Source of the DNA: Candolleomyces eurysporus
Taxonomy: Eukaryota; Basidiomycota; Agaricomycetes; Agaricales; Psathyrellaceae
Assembly (NCBI GenBank): GCA_027579435.1
Contig: JANBPK010001189.1
Location: forward strand, 186,001-250,000
Reading direction: 5' to 3'
Length of the DNA: 64,000 nucleotides
The position numbers were made by a program, and so were the translations under genes. Shown piece after piece: positions 34,361 through 45,540 of the stretch. Numbering within the stretch: the first letter of the stretch is position 1; each line of letters begins with the position of its first letter. The notes below the pieces were generated by a model, which searched no databases, was not told the origin of the DNA, and saw only the letters and a program-made list of their open reading frames with translations.

Positions 34361-35633
34361 CTAATAATCGTTGATTCGATACAACTCGAACTGAGCCTTC
34401 GCCCTATCAGCTTGACCCGGCGTAAACTCAGTCATGCAAGAGTCCGGACTATAATCCATGTAGTTATCTAGACGATTGAAACAACCTTATCAGACACGAG
34501 TCGTCCTGCAAACGAGCTGAGAAGCCACTCACGAATAGGGTCCGTTTCACCTTGCAATAGGTCCGGAACAAGACAAGTCGACCTCCCCTCAATGCATCCT
34601 TCGGACGGAATCGCTTCAGGCGGTGTATCGGGAACGTAGTCCCCGGACCCAGAGCAGCCACCCTGGAACGTGTGGTACAGGCCAACCCAGTGGCCAATCT
34701 CGTGTACAGCGGTCTTCCCTTGGTCGTAGCCGGTCATCTCTCCTCCCGGGAGGGACGAAAACAAGATAACGACGCCATCGTCCTTGAGTTTGGATTGCTG
34801 AGGGAACGTCGAGTAGCCGAGTAAGCCAGACCACTTGCCGTTAAAGCTAATACGGGAACGGCATGATTCAGTAAGCAGAGTCAACAGCGAAGAAAGGATC
34901 TGCTTACTTGACGGTGTAAATGTTGAGGTCTGCGCGACCACCACTCCTCAAACGCGCCTTCATGGCGATTTGCTGGTTGCTACACATCATATTACGATTT
35001 CAGTTGACGACGAATAGGACGCGAAACTAAAACACTCACGTATCGGGCCCGCCATTGGAAAACCAATCGTTATCCACCGTACGGTCGATGCCACCAAGAA
35101 CGAAGCTCAATCCTGTGGAGGCGAAGGCCTCGTTGATCACCTTGATTTGGCTTTGTATTTGTTCGTCCCTGAGCAATACGAAAGTGAGTGAGTGGATATC
35201 GACCGGGGATGCTTGGACAAAAGACGTACGGTACATTCCCATTCTGGGGCGACTGATCTCCGGATATAACATGGAAGTGCACAGTGATAGGCGCTAGGGG
35301 CATCTGCCTCCTCTTCATGGTACCAATTGGCTGACTGGAATTGGTATCAACAGCTCGTCGTAGGTTTTGTGCGTGCGTCTGCTTGTCGGCAGCGAATTGT
35401 CTCTCGAAACTTTCAACAACCGAAGGATCGAGGTTCGTGCATCGGCTATGACGAGAGGCGACATGTCAGACGAAACTTTGAGGAAAAACAAGTGAATATA
35501 AGAGCACTCACGCGCTTCGAGCTGCTGCTTCTCTTGGACCTAGAGCTCCGAGAAAGGGATCCGCTTGCTTGTGAATGGCAAGGATTGGGAGAGGTAAGTG
35601 GATCAGACAGCAGAGGTAGAGAAGGTATTTCAT
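34361..35633 (-). CDS. Secreted M43-type (pappalysin-like) metalloprotease
   Basis: Six exons join in phase to 960 nt, or 319 residues. The first exon encodes a signal peptide ([19 protein letters not shown]) and a short pro-segment. The next exons give [14 protein letters not shown], then the mature start ([12 protein letters not shown]), and [19 protein letters not shown]. The fifth exon holds the zinc site [11 protein letters not shown], which fits HExxHxxGxxH, followed by the cysteine-containing [17 protein letters not shown]. The last exon has the Met-turn ([10 protein letters not shown]) and ends [10 protein letters not shown]. Fungal M43B enzymes are extracellular proteases. A TATA box and an unusual array of inverted TGACAG/CTGTCA motifs lie just upstream. 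The start is fixed by the signal peptide and the TATA spacing. Confidence 0.93.
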
Positions 35634-35695
35634 GGCTGGTAGATAGACGCAAGACGACCAGGGATGAGATTACGAGCTCAAGCAGAGGACCGCCG

Positions 35696-35703
35696 TTTTT
35701 TAT
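35696..35703 (-). promoter_or_regulatory. TATA box of the M43 protease gene
   Basis: On the reverse strand CCTATAAAAAACGG places TATAAAAA 63-70 nt upstream of the ATG at 35633. The secreted lectin gene at 49.4 kb has a very similar core (CCTATAAAAACGG). Confidence 0.6.
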
Positions 35704-35738
35704 AGGACAGAGGAGGTCATGCCAGCCACCGTTAGTGG

Positions 35739-35814
35739 GCTGACACTGTCAGCATCGTCGATATGTATGATGTTTGCAGTGCTGACAGTAGCCTGACGAC
35801 CTTCACTGTCAGCA
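35739..35814. promoter_or_regulatory. Array of inverted GCTGACAG/CTGTCAGC motifs upstream of the protease TATA box
   Basis: GCTGACA-C-TGTCAGC at 35739-35753 is a near-palindrome with 7-bp arms. TGCTGACAGT at 35780-35789 and its exact reverse complement ACTGTCAGCA at 35805-35814 form a second inverted pair with 15 bp between. All lie 105-180 bp upstream of the protease start, the usual place for operator sites. The TGACAG core resembles sites bound by TALE-class homeodomain proteins; that link is an inference. Confidence 0.45.
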
Positions 35815-36601
35815 AAATGTGAAAGACAGCGGGGCCACTGGTGAATTGAATATGCCAATGCCTCGAACGCCAAGATGCGGGGGAGGCGACTGAACGCGAT
35901 CGGCAACGCGATCGGTTTAATGCTAAGCCAATGTAAAGCATCTGACCGCGCCAACCATGAGCCCATCGGCATTCTAAATCAGGATATTCTTTCCTCTAGC
36001 AAGTTGTGTGTCCCGAACCACGGCGAAAATCGCTGCAGAGTTTCGAGCAAAAAGAACAGCCAAGAACTGCACGCTTCCCAAGACGTTTATAACAGCCACT
36101 CGGATACCGCACGCGGCTGTGAAAGAAGTGAACCAATACGACCACGTATTCACGAAGCAGAATCTCTGTGTTCTGACCTTTCGGGTGAACGAGGGCCGAA
36201 TCATAGCGCGTGGCACCCTCTCGGAAAAAGACAAGTCACCGAGATTCTTTCAGCCCTTGCATATCGTAGCAGAGAAGTACGCTCTGAGCAGGTTTATCGC
36301 ATCGTTGGACCATAGATTTCTGTGGTTGAGAGGGTTCATGACAGTCAATACGAACCAATGTGACCGTCCGGATTAGTTCCTACAGAGTCTTACGCAATTC
36401 CGCTGACAATGGCCTAACAGGGCCAAACAATGACATCGCTAGTGCTGGCAGAGATCGCGTTCTGCCCGCCAAAGCCCAACTCCACCGGACAAGTCCCCAT
36501 TTCTCTCCCTGGCAGCGAAACCGCCCCTTTAATCTCGCCTCTATCTGGCCTAGAAGTCTCTTCAATCTCTGGTCCTGATTTTTCTGTCTAATACACCTAC
36601 T
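35815..36601. other. Intergenic interval between the protease and KGD2
   Basis: This divergent intergenic region holds no supported gene. The last 200 bp before 36602 are pyrimidine-rich and probably form the KGD2 promoter and leader. Confidence 0.5.
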
Positions 36602-38465
36602 ATGTTGTCGCAACGGATCATTGCCATTGCTCGAGGACGTGGTCTTTGGCACGGAGCTGCTGCTGCAAGAGGATGGTACTGGCGAACCTGTATTTTGTAT
36701 TTGTCAGAGGACTGACTATATTGCCTTGTCTCTGATGAAGGAATGTCGCCCGTTTGCAGGCCCGCAAGTCCCAGTTCCATACCTCCAGGCTCTTGCAAGG
36801 TTCGTCGTTGCTGTTATCCGGAAGGGGTCTATATGTTTACCGTTTGTTAGCGGAAACCGTCAAGGTTCCCCAGATGGCAGAGTCTATCAGTGAGGGTACC
36901 CTCAAGTCGTGGACAAAGAAGGAGGGGGACACCGTTGCTGTCGACGAGGAAGTTGCAACCATCGAAACCGACAAGGTCCGTTTCCTCCTCTTCCGCAAAT
37001 TTCCTATGGAATTTGACGGTATAAACCATCCAGATCGACGTTCAAGTCAACGCACCTCAGTCCGGAAAGATTGTGAAATTGTTGGCCAATGAGGAAGATA
37101 CCGTCGTCGTCGGCCAGGATCTGTTCATTATTGAGCCAGGAGAGGCTGGCGAAAGTGCGTTCATGTCTTTTTATGCAATATTCCTGCCTATTGATATGGA
37201 ATTTAATAGGTGCCGCTCCTCCTCCCACTAAGGAAGCCGATCCCGCCACTCCCTCCGAGACTAAAGACAAGTCGGAACCTGCCGACCAGCAAACCGACAA
37301 GAAGCTGCCTTCTCCTCCCGCCCCCGCCCCCGCCGACAAGAAGCCGGAGGTAAAAGAGGTTGTCACAAAACCAAAACAATCTGAAGAAGTTAAGAAAGAC
37401 AAGAAAGAGTCTTCAAAACCTAAGGAGACGGCGGCTCCCCGTCCCGCCGCTGGTTCGCGCGGAGAGACGCGGGTATGTTTATCGAGCTCCGCCTTCCTAA
37501 CTAAACCCTAATCCTATGTCACTTTGATAGGTCAAGATGTCCCGTATGCGTTTGCGCATTTCCGAGCGTCTCAAGGAATCTCAAAATGCCGCCGCCTCGT
37601 TGACCACCTTCAACGAAATTGATATGTCCTCCCTCATGGAGATGCGCAAGAAATATAAGGACCAGATCCAGAAAGAGCATGATGTCAAGCTCGGGTTCAT
37701 GTCCGCGTTTGCCAGAGCCTGCACACTCGCCTTGCAAGAAATTCCCGCTGCCAACGCTAGCATCGAGGGTGACGAAATCGTTTACCGCGACTACGTCGAC
37801 CTCAGCGTCGCCGTGGCCACACCCAAGGGTTTGGTCACTCCCGTCGTGAGGAACGCAGAGGGAATGGGCTTTATTGGTATTGAGAAGGAGATTTCTGCTC
37901 TCGGAAAGAAGGTGGGTCTCTTGCTATCATCGCCTATCGGCTCTCCCTCATTTACGCGACGTATCCTTTCTTCTTTTCTTCTTTTTAGGCCCGTGATGGC
38001 AAGTTGACACTTGAAGATATGGCTGGTGGTACTTTCACCATGTGAGTCTTCCACACTTTCTCATAGGTTTATTTTTTTNCTCAACGCATACCATTTTAGT
38101 TCCAATGGCGGTGTCTTTGGCTCGTTGTTCGGTACCCCTATTATCAACCTTCCTCAAGCTGCTGTCCTTGGTTAGTCAACTTTTAACATTGATTTGTATC
38201 CGGGTTCTAATTTTGTGTAGGCATGCACGCTGTCAAGGAGAAACCCGTGGTCGTTGACGGCCAGATTGTGGTTCGCCCCATCATGGTCGTCGCTCTGACC
38301 TACGACCACCGACTCTTGGATGGCCGAGAGGCTGTCACCTTCCTTGGTACGTCGTCTCCTTACCTCTCCCACCCGGAACTACGACTGATATCGGCCTCTC
38401 CTCTTACAGTGCGGGTCAAGGAATACATCGAAGATCCTCGGAAGATGCTCCTCACTGATTTCTGA
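36602..38465 (+). CDS. KGD2: Dihydrolipoyl succinyltransferase, E2 of the 2-oxoglutarate dehydrogenase complex
   Basis: This enzyme transfers the succinyl group from lipoate to CoA in the mitochondrial TCA cycle. The lipoyl domain is clear ([15 protein letters not shown] ... EVATIETDK with the lipoylated lysine). Introns then separate [18 protein letters not shown] and a Pro/Lys-rich linker, without an E3-binding domain, which is normal for this family. The catalytic domain runs from [19 protein letters not shown] through [36 protein letters not shown] and [19 protein letters not shown] to the active-site motif [14 protein letters not shown], ending at a TGA at 38463-38465. ATG 36602 opens a basic presequence-like exon ([14 protein letters not shown]), but its junction to the exon with FHTSRLLQ does not close in phase with the acceptor I can see. 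The first intron is therefore unresolved. Confidence 0.95.
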
Positions 38466-38749
38466 GCTAGTCAGTCAGTCAGCTAGTCTACAATAGAAAG
38501 AGACGGGGAACTATTCCAGGACATACACATTCATCAGGACGATCGATCCCAACAACTAGTTGTAAACCACCGTATCATACTTAATTATTGCTCCTTCACT
38601 ATCGCCGCCGACCAGCGAGTCTACCAACAGTTGTCTTGATTTGTTTAATAATCCACTTTCTTTCATTTCGGTGCGGTCCCCTCTCTCCTACAGAAAGCTA
38701 CATACAGATGGTTGTTTAAGTCGTTCAAGTCGTGAATGGGTATCGTAGA

Positions 38750-41118
38750 TTATGGTACATAACGGAAGTTGGGAGCCTACGAAATTGTCATCCGTGTTCA
38801 GTATTCAGTGATGAAGGAAGATGTAGCATGTAGCAGGCTCACCTTGTCTGCTAGCTCCCGGGTATCGACAGGCGCGTTGGGCACTACCTTTCCGTAGAGT
38901 TTGTCCCTGCGAGCGTTCTCCATTCTGTAAGAAATCTGCATAACAAACGAGGTCAGAATTGCTGCAGGGATAGATATCGACAGGAGCCTACCGAGAGAAT
39001 GATAGAACATAGCGCGGCTAGGAAAGCTAGTGAACAGCAAACTAGATTTGTGTCAGCGGGAGGTCTACGCATTTGAATCAGATGAAAAACTCACTCGCAA
39101 ACCCCCTCCTGAGCGTTTGGTCAAATGATCAGTCGAAGTCACTTTGAGAGACCGCCTTACGAAAGACGGACCTGTATTCCGGCCCTTCGGGTTTAGGGAA
39201 GATATGCGAACCAAGGATACTACCACACTGGCCGATGGCCATGAACGTCGGAATACCCGTGGCTTTCTTCGTCTCGGAGCCTAGATTATGAGTGACTGTA
39301 GCATCGCAATCACACTTTAGCTTTCGGATCCTCTCAAAAAGAGAGCGTGAAGGACTCACACCATGCGATAGTAATGCCAATTGTGGTATAAGTTCCACTA
39401 GTGATACAAAATGTCGCGAAATAGCGAACATGGGTATTGTGTTTTGCTAGTAAAAGTATGCTAGGCAATATCATGAGTTGTGGTGCCACGAAGCAGAAGA
39501 CGGAGCTTACAGGTATCCAATTCCACTGATCGAGCAGGCGGTAGCCATAAAGATCCCACGAGACTGCCTTGCATCTGAAGCCTTCGAAAAGCTAATGAGA
39601 ACTATGGCAGCAACCGCGTAAGGAGGTACCGTCAATAGCTGAGCGGCGGCGTTTGCTACGATGGTAGTCAGTCATTATGTCGTGGATATGGAGTATATAT
39701 GATCATCGTACTGTGTCCAAAGGTTGCGATGATTGTAGGGAGGAAAGCTGAAATGGACGCTAACGCGCAGTTCAGTCCAAAGTAAATTACCCCTCCGACG
39801 TATATCTAGAGTCCGAACTTAGACCGAGGGAAATTGGTTGCTGTAAATGGGCCACGCACCCTCCAATCCTTGAATGCAAGGAAGATGTGATCTGGTAAAC
39901 AAAGTTATCACGCTTGATGATGATGAATACAACAAGAGAAGTTGAAAGTCGTACCTTTATTGACCGTAGCACCTACGTCTCCACGAGTGGCTCTATTCAT
40001 TCTCGCTAACGCAATTTTCCTTTCGCGATCATTGAAAATGGAGGTCGACTCTGGTCGATTTGGGAGAATATATAAAGTTGCAATACCGAGAATAATGGGA
40101 GGAATGCCCTAGCCAAATCCAAAAGAGGTATAAGAAGATATTTATAAGTTATATGACGCAAGGTGAGCACGAGGTACGAGATACCTACCTCCACAATGAA
40201 TAGGAGTTTCCAATGCCTGAGAGATGTCTCCGCGTGCTGTATTCCAAAGGCAATCAAACCCCCAAATGCGCCTGCCACAGCAGCAAAGCCAAACCAATAG
40301 GCCATCTAGTAACAATGCCGTTCAATCTCCGCGCCTCTTCACCCGAAGTCTCAATAAACGACTTACTCTAAGGCCCATTTCGGCTTTGGTGTAGAAAAGA
40401 GCTAGACAAAAGAGGCTAGTAAGAAACGAGGGGTTGAGGCGAGAGCGAAAACCGCTCACAGAAGTAGAGGGGTATCGCTGGACCGAAGCCTGCTTCGAAG
40501 ACACCTATCAATAATCGGCACACGACCAGACCTTCGAAATTGAAAGTAGTCGACTGTGCAAGGTGTCAGCGGTGGGAAAGGTATGACAAGCACCAGAAAG
40601 TCGCACCATGAGCGTCGAAGTCACCCCCCAGCCAATGGCGGCGCACGCCATCCATATTCTAGGCTGGAAGAGCTTGGACGTGATTGTGGCAGGAATTTGG
40701 CAAGTAATCTGTGGGCTGAATTCAAGAATCGTTCGCAGAGTCTGAATAGAAATCTCGCCCTTACATATGAGAAATAGAAGACGGAGACGACCCAGTCAAA
40801 TAGACGGCCTGTTGGGTCACCACCTAACACATCCTCGGGAAGACCTTGCAGCCGTGCATTGCCCAAGTTTGAGCGGTCAAGGTCTAAACGAACGATCAGC
40901 ACTGAGCATCGGTCACTAGGGATTCGGAATTCACATGCGAAAAGATACAGGAGACACGCTATTGGGAGGATCCGGAGGTCCAATTTGCGAACCAATTTCC
41001 TCTCCTCTTCAAGCTCCTCTTCTGTTAGGGGGAACTTCTGCTGGTCGTCCGACTCGTCGACTGGCTCTGAGTCAAGCTTTTCGGAACCATAATTCGTCAG
41101 TTCTGCGTCCTTGGTCAT
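38750..41118 (-). CDS. MFS transporter, anion:cation symporter (allantoate permease-like) type
   Basis: The first exon starts MTKDAELTNYGSEKLDSE, has an acidic cytosolic head and leads into KLDLRILPIACLLYLFA. Across an intron comes the classical motif LDRSNLGNARLQGL of this family and DWVVSVFYFSY. Further short exons carry SLFYTKAEMGLR, AYWFGFAAVAGAFGGL, LPNRPES with the central loop, AFKDWRIYVGG, ATFGHTNAAAQLLTVPPYA, SETKKATGIPTFMAIGQCGSILGSHIFP, and a last membrane exon. The end is YRMENARRDKLYG ... ELADK joined to a tiny final exon APNFRYVP before TAA at 38752-38750. Members import organic anions or vitamins (for example nicotinate, pantothenate or allantoate); the substrate here cannot be told. 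It is convergent with KGD2, with 284 bp between the stops. Confidence 0.88.
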
Positions 41119-41687
41119 CACGGTAGTAGGGGAAATCGCATAACACGGGTCGAATTTATAGGTGCGACGCGACGGGGAACCGAGAGTAACCACACCATGC
41201 CCGAAGACGTCCCGTGGTGATGCAGTGGAGTGTTAGAAGATATACTTACGAGCGTGTATTCATAGTCGTAGCTTCTAGAAGTGGAGAACGGTCCCATGAG
41301 CACACCGTGCCAGCTTCGAGGATGATAGCGAGTGGATGAAGGCAAGAACGACTCGGGTTGAGCGGGGTGAGGTAATTATGGTGGCTTGACAGAGTTATGT
41401 AGCTCAACTCCATGACCGGATCTTCGCAAGTTCCTGACCCGGAAGGATGTCAGCCGATTGTCTACCATTCTTTTAGGGCCGAATACTGAGTACTGATCGC
41501 CACGGCTGTGGAAGAGAGAAGGCCTCATCAGCCACGGAGAGAGAATGCTCAATTTGATCTTGTTTGCTTCAGCCCCTGTTCACGAGATGCGGGCGTCTTT
41601 GGTCAAAAGTCAGGGTCTTCACTAGGCAAGTAGGTATACAAGGGGTTTCTATCTACGGAAGTCCGGAATTGAAAACAGAATAGCAGC
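41119..41687. other. Intergenic interval between the transporter and the F-box pair
   Basis: This interval contains the transporter promoter and the 3' flank of the F-box gene. I see no supported ORF, RNA or repeat. Confidence 0.5.
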
Positions 41688-43216
41688 TTAATAGTAGTAG
41701 GTTTCTACGACTGTCTTTACTTCAGGCCAATCCCTCATCCCCCAATCCCTCAAAACCCAATTCTGACCTGCCATGCTATCGTCGTACACGATAAACCTAT
41801 AACGGAGTCCGTGGCATCTATACGACCGTAATACTCTATAAACCTCTCCATAGTTTTGGATGTTCATCGAAAACGTGCAAAAGGTGAATTTCTTCAGGCG
41901 TACGTCGTCACACCGTACTCGAGACCGTAAAAACTCGTCGAGTGCATCGGCGTCAACCCCTGTGCCTGCAGCGATCCCAACAAAAAGGGTACGGAGTTGA
42001 GGAAGGAGGCGAGTTTGTGTGTTTGAACTGAGAGTCAACAGTTGGAGACAGTCTATGTGTCCTCCCCCGCCAATCGAAATATCGAGAGTGGTGAGGCGAG
42101 GTAACGCTCCAAACAGGGCCTCCAGACTCATACTGGTGGCATGAAATCTCGTTTCGAGACCCAAGCTCTCGAGGTGCCTGAAGGTTTCCAACTTGGTCAG
42201 AAACCGGTGTACTTGTACGGCAGTCCACTTGACTGTTGTGAACGAACGTCGGGCCGTTGCAAAGAAATCCAATTCCAACCCGTGTATCTGGAGGCTCTTC
42301 AGGTTGGGGAAATCGAGCTTGTCGAAAATGTCCGGGTATGTGATTCCTCGCGGCATGTAGGTCAGAACCAAGCCTTCAACTTTCTTCATCTGTATCGGTG
42401 TCGAAATGCGGTGCCAAGATTCCACCCAGTCCGCGGACTTCCCAAAATGAACGAAGAGGTAACGAAGGTTTACGAGGAATGGGAGGGAAGGGCCGAGGAA
42501 GGCATGGAAATCTTTTTTGCTGTGTCCGAGAACGTAGTGCGTCAACTGCTCCAGGGGAAGAGTAACGTTGATCCTACTCCCGGACAGAATTTCCCATTCG
42601 CTGACTGCAACGCGACGCAAGGAAGGTGCCTCTCTGAAAGCTTCGATTAACAAACCGTCTTCAGGCCGTTCTTCCAGACTGTCATGTTGCTCCAGCCGCA
42701 TAACCAAACTCTCCAAAGATGGAAACATGCCAGGGGAAAGGGATCGTATGTCAGAGGTTGGTACACAACTAAGCGCCAGTCGGGTAAGTGATTTGCTTGT
42801 GGGGACCAGAAAGCGGTCGAAAGGAACGGGTTTTATGGATGGGGCTGGGCGTGAGCGACCTCCCCACGTGCACGCTTCAATATCAATTTGAATGCTGAGG
42901 GGAGTTGACATCGAGCGGCTCAACCATTCGCTCAACAGGAACATCTGGGAATGGTTATATCCAGCCCCTTCTTTGAATGACAGGCTAACCCCTGCCCATA
43001 GAAGCGGGAATTTGGTGGCAACTTCCCTCCATCGCCGACATACATGGGTGAGGAGGACGGGTGGTTTGGCAGCAGTCATTGTTGTCTGCCAGAGGTAAGG
43101 CGGCAAACAGGATAAAAAGATTCCGCAAAGCACTTCAGTCGGAATACTCTCGATCGATGCTGTAGCGTATTCATTAGCTGTGCCCAAATAAAGACAGTAT
43201 TTTCATCCTTACCCAT
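41688..43216 (-). CDS. F-box/LRR-like protein, paralogue C
   Basis: A four-nucleotide first exon (ATGG at 43216-43213) joins across a short intron to an exon from 43177 to 41688. The total is 1,494 nt and 497 residues. The protein begins MANEYATASIESIPTEVL, and the F-box runs through LCGIFLSCLPPYLWQTTM ... LLTHVCRRWREVATKFPLLW. The rest is an irregular leucine-rich region (LPLEQLTHYVLG, LDFPNLKSLQIHG, LPRLTTLDI), ending DWPEVKTVVETYYY. It is a probable SCF substrate adaptor. It forms a tandem pair with the next gene, and the same exon layout occurs in the copy at 14.7-16.2 kb. Confidence 0.88.
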
Positions 43217-43557
43217 GAGAGTTGGAATGGACTGATGACCTGGGTTGTGATAAGAGTGAAAAAGGGAGAAAGAGATATCCGGCTGAGTCTGAACTCTACG
43301 GTCCACGGACTTGAGCCACAACAAACAATTGGACACACTGCCACACAGTTGGACGGATATTGCGCTTTTCAGCGGGAAAGGCGTAAACTGCAGCAGTGGT
43401 ATAAACGATAATTTAAGTAATTCATCTTCTATATCAATTCAAAGGGTGTCTGTTGGTTCAACTAGGGTTAGGAAGTTGGTGTATCTTGACAAGTTGACTG
43501 GGCTTGTTATAAATTTCTAGGAAAAGAACGTAAAACTATCGAGAAACTTACCTTTTC
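43217..43557. other. Spacer between the tandem F-box genes
   Basis: A 341-bp spacer serves as promoter of paralogue C and 3' flank of paralogue D. No feature other than AT-rich text near 43,400 is seen. Confidence 0.5.
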
Positions 43558-45086
43558 TTAGAAGTAGTACGTTTCTACGACTGTCTTTACTTCGGGCCAA
43601 TCTTTCATCCTACAGTCCCTCCGGACCCAATCTTGTCCTCCCATGCCCTCGTCGTACACCGTAAACCCATAAGTGAGCCCATGGCGGCTGTGCGACTGCA
43701 ATATCGTGCAAATCTCTTCATGGTTTTCGATCTTCGTGAAAGAAGTGTAGAACACAAAATTTTCCAGGCGTACGGTGTCGCACTGTACTCGAGATCGCAA
43801 AAACCTGTCGAGGGGCTGAGGGTCAATCCGTGCGCCTTTCTCTATCCCGATGACAAGAGTACGAAGTCGAACGAGGAGATGGGTCTTTGGGTCCGGTACG
43901 AGAGTCAATAGTTTGAGATAGTCTTTGTATCCTTCACGACCAATTGAGATATCGAGACTGGTAAGGCGGGGTAATGCTCTGAACAGAGCCTCCAATGTCG
44001 ATCCGGGAGCGCCAAATCTCACTTCGAGAGTCAAACTCTCGAGGTGCTCGAACGACTCCAACTTGGCCAAGAACCGTTCGACGTGCCCTGCTGAATCCCA
44101 ACTGGCGTACGTCACAGGGGCCACATCAAAGAAGTCCAGTTCCATGCCTTGTATTTGCAGGCTCTTCAAGCTGGGGAAATCGATTTTGTCGAAAATGTCC
44201 GTGTGGGTAATTCCGTTCGGTAAGTAGGTCAGAGCCAACCCTTCGATTTTCGTCATCCGTATAGGAGTTGAAGTACTATACCAGGATTCCACCCAGTCCA
44301 CGGTCGCTCCAAGATGAACGTAGAGGTAACGAAGGTTCACGAGCAATGGGAGGGAATGGCCAAGGAACGCATGATAGTCCCCACCCCATTCACTTTGTCC
44401 AAGAACGTAGTGGGTCAACTGCTCCAGGGGAAGAGCAACATTGATCCTATCTCCAGGCTGTATTTCCCATTCACTGACTGCAACACGACGCAAGGAGGGG
44501 GCTTCTCTGAACGCTTCGATTAACCTGGTCTCTTCTGGCTCTTCATCCCAGTCGGCATCATCTTCCAGCCGCATAACCAAACTCTCCAAGAATGGAAACG
44601 ACCCAGGGGGAAGGGTTTGTATATCGGAGATTGGTACACGACTAAGTGTCAGTCGGGTGAGTGATTGGCTGATGGGGACCAAAAAGCGGTCGAATGGAAC
44701 GGTGTTTGTTGGTGGTAGTGGTTTTGAGCCTCTTCTAGACTTTTCAACTTGTATTTGGACATTGAGAAGACTCGACACCGAACGATTCAACCATTCACTC
44801 GACTTGAGCAACTGGGAATCGTTGTATCCGGCCCCTTGTTTGAATGACAGAGTCACCTTCGCCCACAGAGGCGAGAGGTTGGTGGCAACATCCCTCCAGC
44901 GCCGACATACATGCGTTAAAAGGATGGGTGCGTTGGTAGCATCCATTGTTGTCTGCCAGAGGTAAGGAGGCAGAGAATTCAAGAAGATTTCGCAGAGCGC
45001 TTCGTTTGGAAGACGGTCGATCGTTGCTGAAGGTTATCTTTCATTAGCTGTTGCTCGGGTTAAGCAGAGTTTTCGTCCTTACGCAT
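43558..45086 (-). CDS. F-box/LRR-like protein, paralogue D
   Basis: The first exon is four nucleotides (ATGC at 45086-45083), joined through a 56-nt intron (donor GTAAGG, acceptor CTTCAG) to 45026-43558. The total is 1,473 nt and 490 residues. It reads MPTIDRLPNEALCEIF at the start, with the F-box continuing NSLPPYLWQTTM ... LLTHVCRRWRDVATNL, then the same leucine-rich body as paralogue C, ending DWPEVKTVVETYYF. It is a probable ubiquitin-ligase adaptor. The conserved end and layout show a tandem duplication with paralogue C. Confidence 0.88.
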
Positions 45087-45540
45087 GGCTATTGTAAGAT
45101 CTAGAGTGAGAGTTGTGGGGAAGGCGGAATGGACAAGTCTAGAAAGAGACAGGCCCGACCACCATGATCGCTACAAATCGGCCTACAAATGGGGAAACCG
45201 ATTGATCTCTTGCAACTTTGATTATTGTAAGACTAGCGCCCTTGTGCACGAAAATTACTGGGTATGCAGTCGCACATATATTGATAAATATGTCAAGTTG
45301 TTTAGTGGCTTTGCTATGCACCATTAATGGACGAGGTATTACTTCAGCGCTTTGTATTTGAAGCATCGTCGCGTCCTTGAGCCTAAGCAACAGATGAAGG
45401 GTTTTGAAGTCATTTAAGCGAATATCTGCTTTATTGACTTGACCTCGCTGTCGAAGACGCTCCATGACTAGGATCGGCGTATCAAAAACTTGGAGTGCTT
45501 AGGCTGGAGCCTGCGATGGTATGCAACGGGTCGGAGACTG
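45087..45540. other. Intergenic interval, no gene supported
   Basis: A reverse open stretch (MERLRQRGQVNKADIRLND ...) at 45465-45139 has no recognisable motif or exon partner. I do not call it. Confidence 0.4.
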
